Assembly (NCBI GenBank): GCA_030248295.1
Contig: JASANH010000875.1
Location: 87,244 to 151,243, forward strand
Reading direction: 5' to 3'
Origin: Mesodorylaimus sp. YZB2_4
Lineage: Eukaryota; Nematoda; Enoplea; Dorylaimida; Dorylaimidae
Length of the DNA stretch: 64,000 nucleotides
This document shows positions 23,478 through 34,603 of this stretch, piece by piece (position 1 is the stretch's first letter; each line of letters opens with the position of its first letter). Under the pieces are notes generated by a model. It did not search any database. It saw only the letters and a list, made by a program, of their open reading frames with translations, and was not told the DNA's origin. A program made the translations under genes and the position numbers.

Positions 23478-24514
23478 GCTAACTACCTTATCTGCTAACT
23501 AATATCTGCTAACTAATATCTGCTAACTAATATCTGCTAACTAATATCTGCTAACTAATATCTGCTAACTAATATCTGCTAACTAATATCTGCTAACTAA
23601 TATCTGCTAACTAATATCTGCTAACTAATATCTGCTAACTAATATCTGCTAACTAATATCTGCTAACTAATATCTGCTAACTAATATCTGCTAACTAATA
23701 TCTGCTAACTAATATCTGCTAACTAATATCTGCTAATAATTCCCCAACTAATATCTGCTAACTAATATCTGCTAACTAATATCTGCTAACTAATATCTGC
23801 TAACTAATATCTGCTAACTAATATCTGCTAACTAATATCTGCTAACTAATATCCTGCTAACTAATATCTGCTAACTAATATCTGCTAACTAATATCTGCT
23901 AAACTAATATCTGCTAACTAATATCTGCTAACTAATATCTGCTAACTAATATCTGCTAACTAATATCTGCTAACTAATATCTGCTAACTAATATCTGCTA
24001 ACTAATATCTGCTAACTAATATCTGCTAACTAATATCTGCTAACTAATATCTGCTAACTAATATCTGCTAACTAATATCTGCTAACTAATATCTGCTAAC
24101 TAATATCTGCTAACTAATATCTGCTAACTAATATCTGCTAACTAATATCTGCTAACTAATATCTGCTAACTAATATCTGCTAACTAATATATTCTAACTA
24201 ATATCTGCTAACTAATATCTGCTAACTAATATCTGCTAACTAATATCTGCTAACTAATATCTGCTAACTAATATCTGCTAACTAATATCTGCTAACTAAT
24301 ATCTGCTAACTAATATCTGCTAACTAATATCTGCTAACTAATATCTGCTAACTAATATCTGCTAACTAATATCTGCTAACTAATATCTGCTAACTAATAT
24401 CTGCTAACTAATATCTGCTAACTAATATCTGCTAACTAATATCTGCTAACTAATATCTGCTAACTAATATCTGCTAACTAATATCTGCTAACTAATATCT
24501 GCTAACTAATATCT
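23478..24514. repeat. 14-bp satellite array (CTAACTAATATCTG)n
   Basis: More than 70 near-perfect head-to-tail copies of CTAACTAATATCTG. Rare variants occur: an interrupted unit near 23735, a one-base insertion near 23853 and near 23900, and CTAACTAATATATT near 24186. One orphan unit lies at 24811-24826, about 300 bases past the array. The homogeneity indicates recent expansion or ongoing homogenisation; the assembled length may be an underestimate. Confidence 0.97.
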
Positions 24515-25262
24515 GATTGTCGCGACTCTCGCGATAATGACCTTTCCTTCTTCTCATCGAATCATCACCTCACCTCTCAACTCAGTAACCTTTCTTACGG
24601 CTCTTCCTGAAACAATCCATTTTCCCACATGCACATTCTAGCGCACTCTCTGCTTCTAACCCAAATAGATTTCTTTTCCTATCCGCATTCCACTCTCTTC
24701 AGCTATTCTGTGTCCATATTAGCTGTAGGATGATACTCGTATTTTAGTGTGCAATAAAAGACTGGCGAGATTCAGCTGTGGTCTCTTCTGTAGGGAAACA
24801 TCGCTACACTGCTAACTAATATCTGCGGTCATATTGACAAATTTAACATCATACGAGAAGAATTTCTTGGAAGAGCCTCGGTCCAGCAGGAATATCATTC
24901 ATTCGAAACATGCAGAATTCAATTTTTCCGGTGCAGTCACATGTGATTTACTCCAGACATGGCCCATTCTATCTGACCCTTTTTATCGACTTTGTTTCAG
25001 TTTTTTGCTTTCGTCTTTGAAAAGACTCCTTGAAAGTACTGACTGCATGGAATGCTCTGTACTGCCAGGCAACCCCATCTGTTTGGCATTCGCCCTGTTG
25101 CTTCCAGGATGACGAGGCGAGCACGTGTTACCTAAACGCCTGGCTAAGCTCGTATTAGTAAAACTGTTTTTCAGCTGAAACGAGCTTTTCTATTTCAAGG
25201 TCGATCAAACATTTGCTGCGCGTTTTTCATTCGGTCGTTCAAGCATCTGAGCAGAGTTAGCC
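24515..25262. other. Intergenic with orphan satellite unit
   Basis: About 750 bases between the satellite and the cytochrome b561 gene. It contains one isolated CTAACTAATATCTG unit at 24811-24826. The 3' end should include the promoter of the next gene; no motif stands out. GAGTTAG directly precedes CCATGG at the start codon. Confidence 0.5.
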
Positions 25263-27573
25263 ATGGCTGTGACTCAAGTAGAAAGTGTGGAAAGACCACT
25301 TGATAATCAAATCATGCGCCTATTTTGGCCGATTTTTATTTTTGCTGAAATATCAGGCGTGGCCGCTATTATACTATCCGGTGTATGGATGTCCCATTAT
25401 GGGCATTTCGAGTGGACACAAAAGGATGTCTTTAATTTTCATCCAGTCTTCATGAGCGTCTCGATGATATTTCTTTTTGGGCAAGGTAAGGTGAAAAAGC
25501 TTTATGGTTTGACTTTCAGCGGGCCAGGAATACAAGAATTTAAAACCCCCTGTGTGTTCCCATTTCCGCGAGTGTCTCGGATTCAGCGTGAGCTTTTTAC
25601 ACACGGCTAAAGAAACATGTGCTAGATCACTAGCTGTGCGCGTACATAGGGTTGCATGTGCTTGGGCTGGCCTAGGCTTAGGCTAGCTTAGACTTAGGCT
25701 TAGGCTTAAGCTTCCTCTGGGCTGCCTTGTGCGGGCTCGCAATATTTTGGTTAGCCGTGGCACTTCGCACTCGCGGATACGAGACACTCGCTGAATCGGG
25801 ACACAATCCCTAAAACAGTGCAAAATGTGTACAGCAGATTGTCCCAAAGGTGTATTCCCATTGCCGCCAGTGTTCCGATTAAGCGAGTGCTTTTTTACAC
25901 ACGGCTAAAGAAATATATGCGAGATCATTAGCAGCGCGAGTACATTGGGTTACATGTACTCGGGCGGGCTTAGGCTTAGGCTTAGGCTTCCTCTGCGCGG
26001 CCTTGTGCGGGTTCGCAATATTTTAATTAGCCGCGGAACTTCGCATTTGCGGATACGAGACACTCGCTGAATCAGGACACAATCTTGCCAAATGTGCACA
26101 TGGGAAGCCGTCTGATCCTTGAAGTTGCGTGCTGAAATATGTAGAGCTGACTCTACTCTCATCGAGTGGCTGCTGTATCCCACGAAGACTTGCTGATTCT
26201 CATGTGTCTTTTGTCCCGTATATTCTACTCTAAACAGTTCAGTACTTTGCCTTTCAGCAATCGTTCTATACCGCGTCCTTCGGTTCCTACCAAAAAGATG
26301 GTTAAAAATTTCCCATTTCTTCTTCCACCTTTGGATCATCATCCTGTTGTCGGTTGGACTGGCAGCCGCTTTTGATTCGCACAACTTCAGGAACATTCCG
26401 AATTTGTACTCCCTTCACAGCTGGTTGGGCTTGGCTTTGGTTACACTCTACATCGCACAAGTAAGCAACAGCTTTCTTCCCCCTTTCTGATTCTACATAA
26501 TATATACATTTGGTTTTTAGTTTTTGGGTGGAGTAGCAGTTTATTTGTTGCCGTATGCTCCGTTTAGTGTGCGAGTAGCATCGATGCCATTTCATCGCGT
26601 TTTGGGTATGATCATGTTCGGAGCTGCTGGAGCCACAGCATTGATGGGAATTACTGAGAAGGCCATATTCTCCTCGGGCCAGTAAGTGCCATCTTCTTCT
26701 CATGTTCAGTATGACCGCGTGCGCTGGACACTGACCAGCATGTATGGTCATTGCAAGGTCCATGGGCTCTCGCAGTACTTATTTCTTGGGTAAGTAAACC
26801 AGTTCGCAGCTTGATGGAAAAACATCGCATTTAGAGCCACAAGGGGACACAGGTACCGAGAGATTACAGACGAGTGTAACCAGCGCACCGAAGCGGCGGG
26901 AGATAGTCGAGACCGAAGTCTCTGACTGGAGGATGGCAAGTCTCGCGGCTATACCTGCCCTAGAAACATCAACCGAGGAGGTTGACGTCCCAGCCAGGGG
27001 AGCGTATCGATTACTCCCGACCGCCAGGGATGCTGGTAACACGAGTAAGCAGGCCATAAGGGCTCTGTTGATAATGGCCGATTAATGACGTTGCAAGTTT
27101 TATGAAATGCTCGCTATTGTCAAAAGATACTCGTAGGGGCAAAGTTAATTTTCATATTGCTGATAACGTTCTGCTGATCAGGCTCATCAGCTAACTCATT
27201 CCAACGCTAAGGTGATGCGGGCATGAGAGACTGAAGTCTATGGGACAAGAGCTCCGAACAGTTTATGTCTTTCTGAACGCTGCATGAGTGCCTGAAACGC
27301 GGTCTGAAGACATAACTCATGAAGACATAACTTGATAAAGTTGTATCCCCTTGCTCCGTCAAAGAGAAGCTTTTCCAGGCCCATACATAAGTCTTGGTTT
27401 GGCTTTTTACAGGTTTATTGACCAGATATATTTCCAGATGCTGGGTCAACCGCACATGCGCCGAAGCCGACCTGATCAATTGGTTTGGTCTCACTGTAAT
27501 CATGTACGTGGCGTCGATTCTATTTCTGGTGGCCACGCCAGACTATCGCCGACAGCCCTTGCCCACTGACTAA
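25263..27573 (+). CDS. Cytochrome b561 family ferric/ascorbate reductase
   Basis: Four exons (25263-25485, 26258-26460, 26521-26681, 27438-27573) join in frame to 240 residues, the usual length for the family. Six hydrophobic segments are expected. The four histidines that bind two b haems are in place: H60 (FNFHPVFM), H98 (ISHFFFHLW), H128 (LYSLHSWLG) and H167 (SMPFHRVLG). Known members pass electrons from cytosolic ascorbate across endosomal, lysosomal or plasma membranes, often reducing ferric iron or monodehydroascorbate. The first intron (772 bases) holds two MITE-like units with TTAGGC runs; the third (756 bases) holds dispersed repeat C. The last exon border (TTTCCAG before 27438) was chosen because it restores frame after the split Gln codon and gives a plausible final helix. 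Confidence 0.92.
25553..25805. mobile_element. MITE-like unit 1
   Basis: About 253 bases bounded by imperfect inverted ends: left TGTGTTCCCATTTCCGCGAG, right (reverse complement) TGTGTCCCGATTCAGCGAG, both continuing into TGTCTCG. Internal (TTAGGC)-type run at about 25674-25710. A second unit 46 bases downstream is clearly homologous. No transposase frame. Boundaries are by eye. Confidence 0.65.
25851..26081. mobile_element. MITE-like unit 2
   Basis: About 231 bases, homologous to the unit at 25553-25805 along most of its length (CACACGGCTAAAGAAA, GCAATATTTT, GGATACGAGACACTCGCTGA). Its right end (reverse complement TGTGTCCTGATTCAGCGAGT) matches that of unit 1; the left end TGTATTCCCATTGCCGCCAG is more diverged. 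Internal run of three perfect TTAGGC units at about 25969-25987. Confidence 0.65.
26860..27000. repeat. Dispersed repeat C, copy 2
   Basis: Lies in the third intron of the cytochrome b561 gene and matches 8955-9115 in the same orientation: ACCGAAGTCTCTGACTG, GGCAAGTCTCGCGGCTATAC, GAAACATCAACCGAGGAGGT and CCAGCCAGG. Identity is moderate, so the copies are old. Confidence 0.55.
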
Positions 27574-28907
27574 ACTTCTGATGACATTCCGCATTTATCG
27601 TGTGATACCATAAATAGCTCCAATATCGCTTAGCTTTGCTCTTGTTTTTTTACTTTGATGTAATTATGCGATGAAGACATGATGTTCGACTGGCCACAAA
27701 ACCCCGCCATAATCCGCGTATAGTATGAATATCTGGTTTCGCTCTACGAGCGCCACCTGGTGGAGCATTCAAGCGAGGCTGGGCAAGCAAGCTAGTATGC
27801 CAGGTTCGTATTGTGCAGTGTTTATCCAGGTCCAAAGAGTTGCTAGACACAAAGGCTGAGAGGCTATAGCCACAAAACAATTTTAAAAGGTAGCAAGAAA
27901 GTGAAATGAATGAAGTAAGGGAGTACCTAATAGCCAGCATCCGGCCAATGCCGAGGAGTAGCTGTTTTTCACCTGGAGCGGAATCTCAGATATAAGCCTT
28001 TTTTCGAAAAGTTCCTGCATCGCTAGTGTACAGCTGACCACTGCTTCTTTGCAGAATTCGCGGATGGTAAACCAACAGTTGCTGATGTGTCCACTGTTCC
28101 TACCTACAGTACATTGCGTCGGTCTATGACCCATTCTTGGCACTCGCTACTCTCTCTCCGACAACAATTTTTAATCAAGAACATCCAAAAGACAGTCTTT
28201 AGAACTGGTCCTCTGCGTAATGCCCATAAGTAGATGCTATCGCTACATAATGCAAAGCACGCGTGATTATTCTGCCCAGGGCAACGACTCCTGACAAAGC
28301 GTATTACTGCTCGATACTGAATTCACGACCACGTGCATGTCACAAACCTCCAACCACGAATCGTCATTGCAATAACCCAAATCACTTCTGACATGGGCAT
28401 TGACGTAGTGATATTGGAAACCCGTCCAGTTCTGCCAAAATATGTGGTTGATGAGAGCAGTGCTCTTCGTTTTCTATGCCAGCCTTATTCGCCAGACGTC
28501 TGTACCCGCCCCTGGTCTCTCTTTACTGACTAGCCTGCTCTAAGTTACTGCGCTCTTCAACTGGCTCTGTTATTCCTCTTTATCAGCAGTCAGGCGGCCA
28601 GTCGAAAAACAAGCCTAACTTACGTTTAGTGCATCGAGTCCGCTTTTATCAAGTGACGCCTGGTGCCATTCATGTGTCAGCAAACTTTTTTAAAACGGGG
28701 AAATGCTATTGTCATCGGTCGTCCTTACGCTTCAAAAGTAAAAACTTCCTGTTGTTGCAGAAACTTATCCGCCTATCCTATCTTTGGTGAGCGCTTTAGT
28801 GAATAAAAGGAGGATTCTTAGCCGAAGCCTACCATTTACTTTGCCTCCACTCCCCCCTCGTCAGCTCTCCGTCCATTTTGATCACTGATCGCTTATAAGA
28901 TCAAGCG
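27574..28907. other. Intergenic, nothing recognised
   Basis: About 1.3 kb between the cytochrome b561 and SLC22 genes. No domain-like frame, tRNA or repeat was recognised. Confidence 0.5.
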
Positions 28908-30539
28908 ATGCCCGCAGATTTCGATGGAGTCCTTCAAGAGGTCGGAGAGTTCGGACGATATCAACGATTGATCGTATGGTTGCTGTGTGTGCCCACATGT
29001 TTCGTCAACGCCTTCAATGGATTCGTTTTTGTCTTCCAAGCCTACACGCCAGAATTTCGATGCCAATCTGAGGCAGCCTTGAATGCAAGTCTGACCGAAA
29101 ACGGAACCGAATTTAACGATCAGTGCTTTGCGGAAGATTTGGTAAATGGATCCTTGGTCCAATCACCATGTCACGGATATGTCTACAATCAAAATTATTT
29201 CCGAGCGACCTTGATCACGGATTGGGATCTGGTCTGCGATCGAGCTATAGTCTGGAAAAATGTGCTTAGTTTCCTGAACGCAGTAGCTATTGCTGGCTGC
29301 TTCTTGTACTCGTACATCCAAGATCGATGGGGTAGAAAGTCTTGTTTCCTTCTAAGCATTGCTGCCTACCTGTTTGGGGGCATTGCTTCCTTATTCGCCG
29401 GCAGTCCAATTTGGTTTACAGCCCTTCGAGCTCCGTGGTCCCTGGGTGGTATTTCGACTTGGAACATCGGCTATATTTGGGCATTGGAATACGTGGGACC
29501 GTCAAAACGTGCTTACGTCACGAGCGTGCTCAGTGTTTTGTATGGTGTAGCAGCCGTCTTCCTAGCCTTGCTGGCGTGGCTGAGTCCAACATGGGTTGAA
29601 CTCGGCCTTATGACCACAGTGCCATTCGTGCTTTTATTCACTTACTATTTCTTCATCGATGAATCACCTCGTTGGTTACTGGCCCAGGGTCGGAGAGCCG
29701 AAGCCGCAAAGACATTGCAGAAAATGGCCAGATGGGAAAACATGCCACCTTTGTCCTCAGAAACTCTAAAATCGTTACTGACAGAAAAAGAAACTGTAAA
29801 ACTACCAAAAGATATGGAAAAACCAAAACGGTGCGGAGGTTTGGTTTTGTTCGAGCTTTTTCGACAACACAACATTCGTTGGAAGACAGTCCTCATCACA
29901 TACACGTGGATTTCAATATCAGTAGTTTACAATGCTATTGCGTATAACGTGGAGAATTTGGGTGGTAATTTGTACGTTACCTACGTACTACAAGCAGCTG
30001 TTGAAATTCCAGCCAATATTCTTGTATTGCCAGCTCTGAATCGGTACGGCAGACTAGCACCATTATTCTTCAGTATGCTGGCAGCAGGCGTGTTCAGTTT
30101 CGGTGCAATTCCAGCTCAATTAGCAGCTGGCGAGTGGGGAGTCATCATGGCAGCTACAGCATCGAAATTTGCCATCTGCTTGAGTTATTGTTGCATCACG
30201 CTCCTGGCTGGTGAGCTTTACCCGACCACAGTGCGGGGATTGGGTACGGGTTTCAGTAGTGCTTTGGGTGATATGGGCAATATTTTCATGCCCTATATCG
30301 TACACTCGGCTACAGTCTACGAAATGTTACCTATGATCATTCTGGGAACCATGTCCGTCTTGGGAGCCTTGGGGTGCTTGTTCCTACCAGAAACAAAGGA
30401 CCAATATTTGCCTGAGACTGTGGACGAAGCTGAGCTGCACGGACTTGTGCGTATGGAAACATTCAAAAAGAATTGGGCGAAATTCTTCTATTGGACACGG
30501 CGATGTCGGAGTGTTGTGAGCACATCGGTGCCTAGCTAA
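28908..30539 (+). CDS. SLC22-family organic ion transporter
   Basis: Intronless, 543 residues, a major facilitator superfamily carrier of the organic cation/anion/carnitine (SLC22) type. It shows the long extracellular loop between helices 1 and 2, with several cysteines and N-glycosylation sites (NASL, NGT, NGSL). Also present: the loop-end motif LITDWDLVCDRA, the family signature DRWGRK, ESPRWLLAQGRRAEA after helix 6, and GELYPTTVRGLGTGF near helix 11. Twelve membrane segments are expected. SLC22 proteins move small organic cations, anions or zwitterions across the plasma membrane; substrate cannot be told from sequence. Lack of introns in a gene this long is unusual beside plexin or the cyclase and may mean retroposition or intron loss. 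Confidence 0.92.
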   Translation: MPADFDGVLQEVGEFGRYQRLIVWLLCVPTCFVNAFNGFVFVFQAYTPEFRCQSEAALNASLTENGTEFNDQCFAEDLVNGSLVQSPCHGYVYNQNYFRATLITDWDLVCDRAIVWKNVLSFLNAVAIAGCFLYSYIQDRWGRKSCFLLSIAAYLFGGIASLFAGSPIWFTALRAPWSLGGISTWNIGYIWALEYVGPSKRAYVTSVLSVLYGVAAVFLALLAWLSPTWVELGLMTTVPFVLLFTYYFFIDESPRWLLAQGRRAEAAKTLQKMARWENMPPLSSETLKSLLTEKETVKLPKDMEKPKRCGGLVLFELFRQHNIRWKTVLITYTWISISVVYNAIAYNVENLGGNLYVTYVLQAAVEIPANILVLPALNRYGRLAPLFFSMLAAGVFSFGAIPAQLAAGEWGVIMAATASKFAICLSYCCITLLAGELYPTTVRGLGTGFSSALGDMGNIFMPYIVHSATVYEMLPMIILGTMSVLGALGCLFLPETKDQYLPETVDEAELHGLVRMETFKKNWAKFFYWTRRCRSVVSTSVPS

Positions 30540-31621
30540 TATAGGACTGCGGGAACGTTGGGTGCGGAGTGGTCGCTTCGAAGATCGAGCGCACTTAAGG
30601 AAGGTTCTGGTTCATGTCGTTTGCTGTGCATTTTGTCTTAATTAGATTCGGCTCGCACCGCCATGTAATTTAAGTACAACGATGTGATATAGATGCTACT
30701 TCAATCAGTTCATTTTTATTAATCCAACTTTGGTCCCATTTTTCTTATCACTTTGGCTCTGCCACTCACGATCATCGCTTTGAATCCTTTCCTATCACTA
30801 TATTGCGGGATTTGCGCATTATTTGTTCTTTCTTATCAAAATGTTATCATTGATGGAAAATTTTAGGGAAAATTGAACGCAAGTTAGCTTTATGGTGATA
30901 AGAAAACACGAACCAGACGTAGATGAATCTTGGCGTGTTTTGACGAAACTCTGGAGCAAGCAAAACGGTGCGTTATCTTTGTCAGCAGCGCCTAAAAGAG
31001 ACGAAGGGTATAAGGACCGCGTTGACGTCATTCGATGTCTCTTTCGTTTCTTCCGTTTGCTAAAACTCAGCACATGTTGAAAAACAAAGTTTTATTGTGC
31101 TCATGTGATATAGATACAGAGCAGGATAGACTTATATATGTCACAGAGATATGTATAACATGATCATGCGTCTTCATATCATACCACTCCAAGTACGAAC
31201 ATTCGTCTGTCCGGATGTGATAAGCAATAATTATATAAACGTGACAGGACGGAAGCCAATCTCACGCCAATGTTGAGAAATTCTATCCCGTTATTTACCT
31301 GAATACTGATCCAAGTACGTAAACCTGAGGGGCTAGGGGGTAATTATCTGTCATGAGACACCCTCGTGATCAAAAGACTAGAATACTTTAGAACAAAATT
31401 TTCAAACTAGGCAGATCCATTACATGGGTTCAAAACTTGGGTCAAGCCTACTCGAACCATGGATAAAACTAGCGCATTCATAAATCTACCGTCCTAGTGC
31501 AGCACACAGTGCAGTAGTGTCCCCAATGTGTAAAGTGCTCGTGCTGACATGAGTGAGGTACAGAAGGTGGCGTGTTAACCAGACGAATTGAACGAGTCTG
31601 GTGAGTAGAGCCGATGCGATT
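30540..31621. other. Convergent intergenic spacer
   Basis: About 1.1 kb between the SLC22 stop (+) and the homeobox stop (-). Should hold both 3' ends. No other gene or repeat recognised. Confidence 0.5.
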
Positions 31622-32760
31622 CTATTCGTTCCGCTGATCGTCACTTTCGTTGGTGGAGTTCGACGATTGGTCGCTGGGCGTGTTGTAAGAACTTGAATCG
31701 CCGTTAGGTGTCATCATTGAACCATTGAAACCTGGTACAACGCACCACATTGGGGCTGGTGGTGGGGCGAAAGCGTACGCTGGCGGGTACATGAAACCTT
31801 GCCGATATATCTGTCGCAAATTGGCTGTCATCTGCTTCTTCCATTTCGTTCTGTATGCAGAAAAAAATATATCCGGCAGCATCAGGTCGCACGCTTCGGC
31901 ATGCAAAAAAGTAGGCGGGCCACAAGACACCGGTCAGATCAAACATGAGTAAACGTGGTTTTAGCTTGTCTGTTCCTTGTGAAAAAGTGTGAGAAAAAGA
32001 CGGACAGCATGCACTTACCCGCGTATTACTTACTCAAATTAATAATTGGAACAGACGGGCTGGAAACTAAGTACTGAGGAGGAACCAAAAAGCTCGCACC
32101 TCCGTTTTACCCGTCTTTTATTTTACAATGGCGCCCATATTCATGCAGTTCCCCGCCCGCTCAGCACGTAAACCTTACCTTCGGTTCTGAAACCATGTTT
32201 TCACTTGATTCTCCGTCAATTTCAACGATGTCGACAACTCTGTTCTCTTGTTGACCGTCAAATATTTCTCTTGCTAAAAGCGACAGTAACGCTATCTTAT
32301 CAGCGATTTGCCGAATAGCTTACCTGAAATTCATCCTCCAGCGTTTCCAATTGCTTGTTGGAGTAGGCCTGGCGTGGTTTCCGCTCAGTTCCAATCCGTC
32401 GATTGCCGCGTCCGTACGCTTTTTGACCTAGGTGATCAAAATGGAAGTTTGTTTCATCCAAAATGCGGGTCTACGCTTACCTCCGCCTCCGAAAAGCAGC
32501 TGCAAGTCGGCGAGTGTTGGTTGGATCACCGACGTTCGATTTGGTGGGTTCGACCCGAAAGAGAAGACACCCGCGGGGGGGAATGTTACGCCTGCATTAG
32601 CCAGGCTTAAACTGGGCATCATTTGAGAAGTTGGTTGAGAGGGAAAGGACCACGAATTAAGTTGACACTGGTGTGGGGCTGAATCACACGAAGGAGATGA
32701 ACTGTTCAAGTCGGAGTCGGGAATAGGGGTCTTGAGTAAATTATTTATAGAAAATGCCAT
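31622..32760 (-). CDS. NK-like homeodomain transcription factor
   Basis: Four exons on the - strand (32760-32481, 32427-32324, 32273-32179, 31850-31622) join in frame to 235 residues. The homeodomain spans residues 108-167 and is split by two introns: RKPRQAYSNKQLETLEDEFQ in exon 2, the third-helix region with VKTWFQNRR closing exon 3, and TKWKKQMTANLRQ in exon 4. Q50 and N51 of the recognition helix are present, so a TAAT-type DNA site is expected. The RKPRQAYS start and RTKWKKQ end recall the insect Lms and related NK-type ANTP-class proteins, but I cannot assign orthology. The N-terminus is Ser/Pro-rich; the C-terminus has YPPAYAFAPPPAP and a Ser/Asn-rich end. A developmental regulator by family. 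Confidence 0.9.
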
Positions 32761-33366
32761 AATGCTTTTGGCCTTCAGGCCGTTAGGCCAAGCCGGTTTC
32801 CCAGCTTAACGAATTCGTTCTGACAATATATTTATCGACGACCGTTCGCTTCAAACAGGCGACGTACACTGAGCGAATTACTGCTTTCCGCAGCTATTTG
32901 CACCTCAATTACGAAGTTGGCCGACAAGCATTAGAAGGTTCCCGATACGAGTCGAACGCTCTGTAATTATTGCCGTTCACCAATGACGTGTGTTCGACAG
33001 GTACGGAAACAAATGGTGCCATCGACACCGGAGGCCTCCAAGACCGATCGACGGACAGAAGACTAAGTCATAAGATCGATCATCCACATTGTCGTATCCA
33101 ATGCTAGAAGCTTCCCAGCAACTGCTTCCGGTCTCATCAGTGGGTGCGATAAGTACAAACCGATATAGGTGCTCCGTTCGCCGGTCTCCGCCTTGTTGTG
33201 TACAAATTAATGATCATTCCACTTGTTTTCCGTCAAAAGGGCGTTAACGTCGTGAAACATCGCTGCGCTAGAGCGATCACAAACCTTATGACATTTATAG
33301 ATCGTGCCAGCAACAGGATACACAAACTTACAGAACAATTAGCGACTGTGCCAAGTCTTACACAGG

Positions 33367-33585
33367 ATGTCAGGTGCTCCGGCGAGAATCCCTCCAGAAA
33401 TAAATTGTCGGTACGTGCATATGTACAAATTTATCTCCTGTCGGTCACGTCTATTTGCAGATACAAAGCAGGATGTTGGAGCAACAAGTTTCCGTTGGAA
33501 CAAAATAAGGGAAAATATTTATTCGGGCAAGGCCCGGCGCTGTACCCAAGCTCCGAGAATCGCTTTAACAGTTCAGCCGCATGAA
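33367..33585 (+). CDS. Possible small gene, unknown
   Basis: ATG at 33367 opens MSGAPARIPPEINC, followed by a GTACGTG donor at 33411 and a TTTGCAG acceptor near 33462. The join gives RYKAGCWSNKFPLEQNKGKY and a stop (TGA) about 25 codons later, roughly 55 residues in all. Other frames just downstream also look protein-like (PIDELYAQTVPSMAQTYQQA, and FVPAGQYGALYQDYPYP near 33820), but I could not join them in frame. It could be part of a larger gene whose structure I cannot resolve, or chance. Confidence 0.25.
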
Positions 33586-34094
33586 ATGGGGCCTAGCGGA
33601 GAAACAAAGCCAATCGATGAATTATACGCCCAAACTGTCCCTTCTATGGCGCAAACATATCAACAAGCATACGGGTAATCCTTAGCATGATCAGCATCGT
33701 GGCACATAAGCTCTTTCGTTCCCTCATGGGACAGACCCCTTTAAATTTGGCTTGCAAGTACCTCTAAAGTATGACCTTATTATCAGGACGCTTGTTTCCA
33801 GTCTCAAAACTTTGTTCCTGCTGGACAATATGGTGCCTTGTATCAGGACTATCCTTATCCGAAGATCGCCTGCTCGCCGTATTGTCACCATGTATCACAT
33901 GGCCACCCTGTATGTAGCTTGCCAGTAAAACGCGAAAGGGTACCGAATCGAATTACCTGACGGCACTTAAAGGTTGCTCATTGGGATGAAAATTTCTTGG
34001 CCGCATATATATGGCAAGCCATTCTATCCTATATACCGCTTGCCATCGGCTAAAATTTTCAAAAACAAGATTCAATCCCAAAACCACTGTATTC

Positions 34095-34385
34095 CATGCT
34101 TGGCAGGCGCAGGACAACGCGACAGACCGAAGTCAGTGTTGGACGATGGTGGATGGGCTGTGAGCCCTGTCAGTGTTATACAGCAGAGACTGTCTCTCTA
34201 CTTGGAGCACCTCCACGGCACTAGGTACTCCGACGGCTTTGAGTGCGAGGTCAGCGAGGGTTTATGGTTCGCAAACCGATCTGCATCGCCAGGAATCGAA
34301 CCCGTGGCGATCTCCATTGTACATCACGCTGATCCAACTGCACCAACCACCCAGCATCGACCAAACTGGGAACCACCGCAGCCGC
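34095..34385 (-). mobile_element. SINE-B copy with tRNA-like head
   Basis: On the - strand the head reads GGTGCAGTTGGATCAGCG with the B box GGGTTCGATTCC, followed by ATCGGTTTGCGAACCATAAA and a body ending CACTGACAGGGCTCACAGCC. The GGTTTGCGAACC block is shared with copies at 8690-8850 and 60905-61110. No acceptor-stem pairing fit for a real tRNA. Confidence 0.6.
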
Positions 34386-34603
34386 TCAATGGAACATTTT
34401 GTTAAGTTTATTTCGCCTTTGAATTTTAAGAATTGTGTCGAACTGGAAACAGTCATGCCTATTCTGCATGCGGAACCAGGAAACAGGATTCCTCCGCAAA
34501 GGAGTCGGAACAAACGATTTGCAAACGTTATTGGTTCGTTATGGCAACACCACCGATTCTGAAACAGTACCGATGTGAGCGATACGTTGTGGCGATTCAA
34601 CGT

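Noticed and set aside
23478-24514. CRISPR-like array
   Set aside because: The units are directly adjacent 14-mers with no unique spacers, and the DNA is eukaryotic; it is a satellite.
27400-27437. Alternative acceptor TTTTTACAG before cytochrome b561 exon 4
   Set aside because: Using it puts the last exon out of the frame that encodes the final helix; the TTTCCAG site ending at 27437 restores frame.
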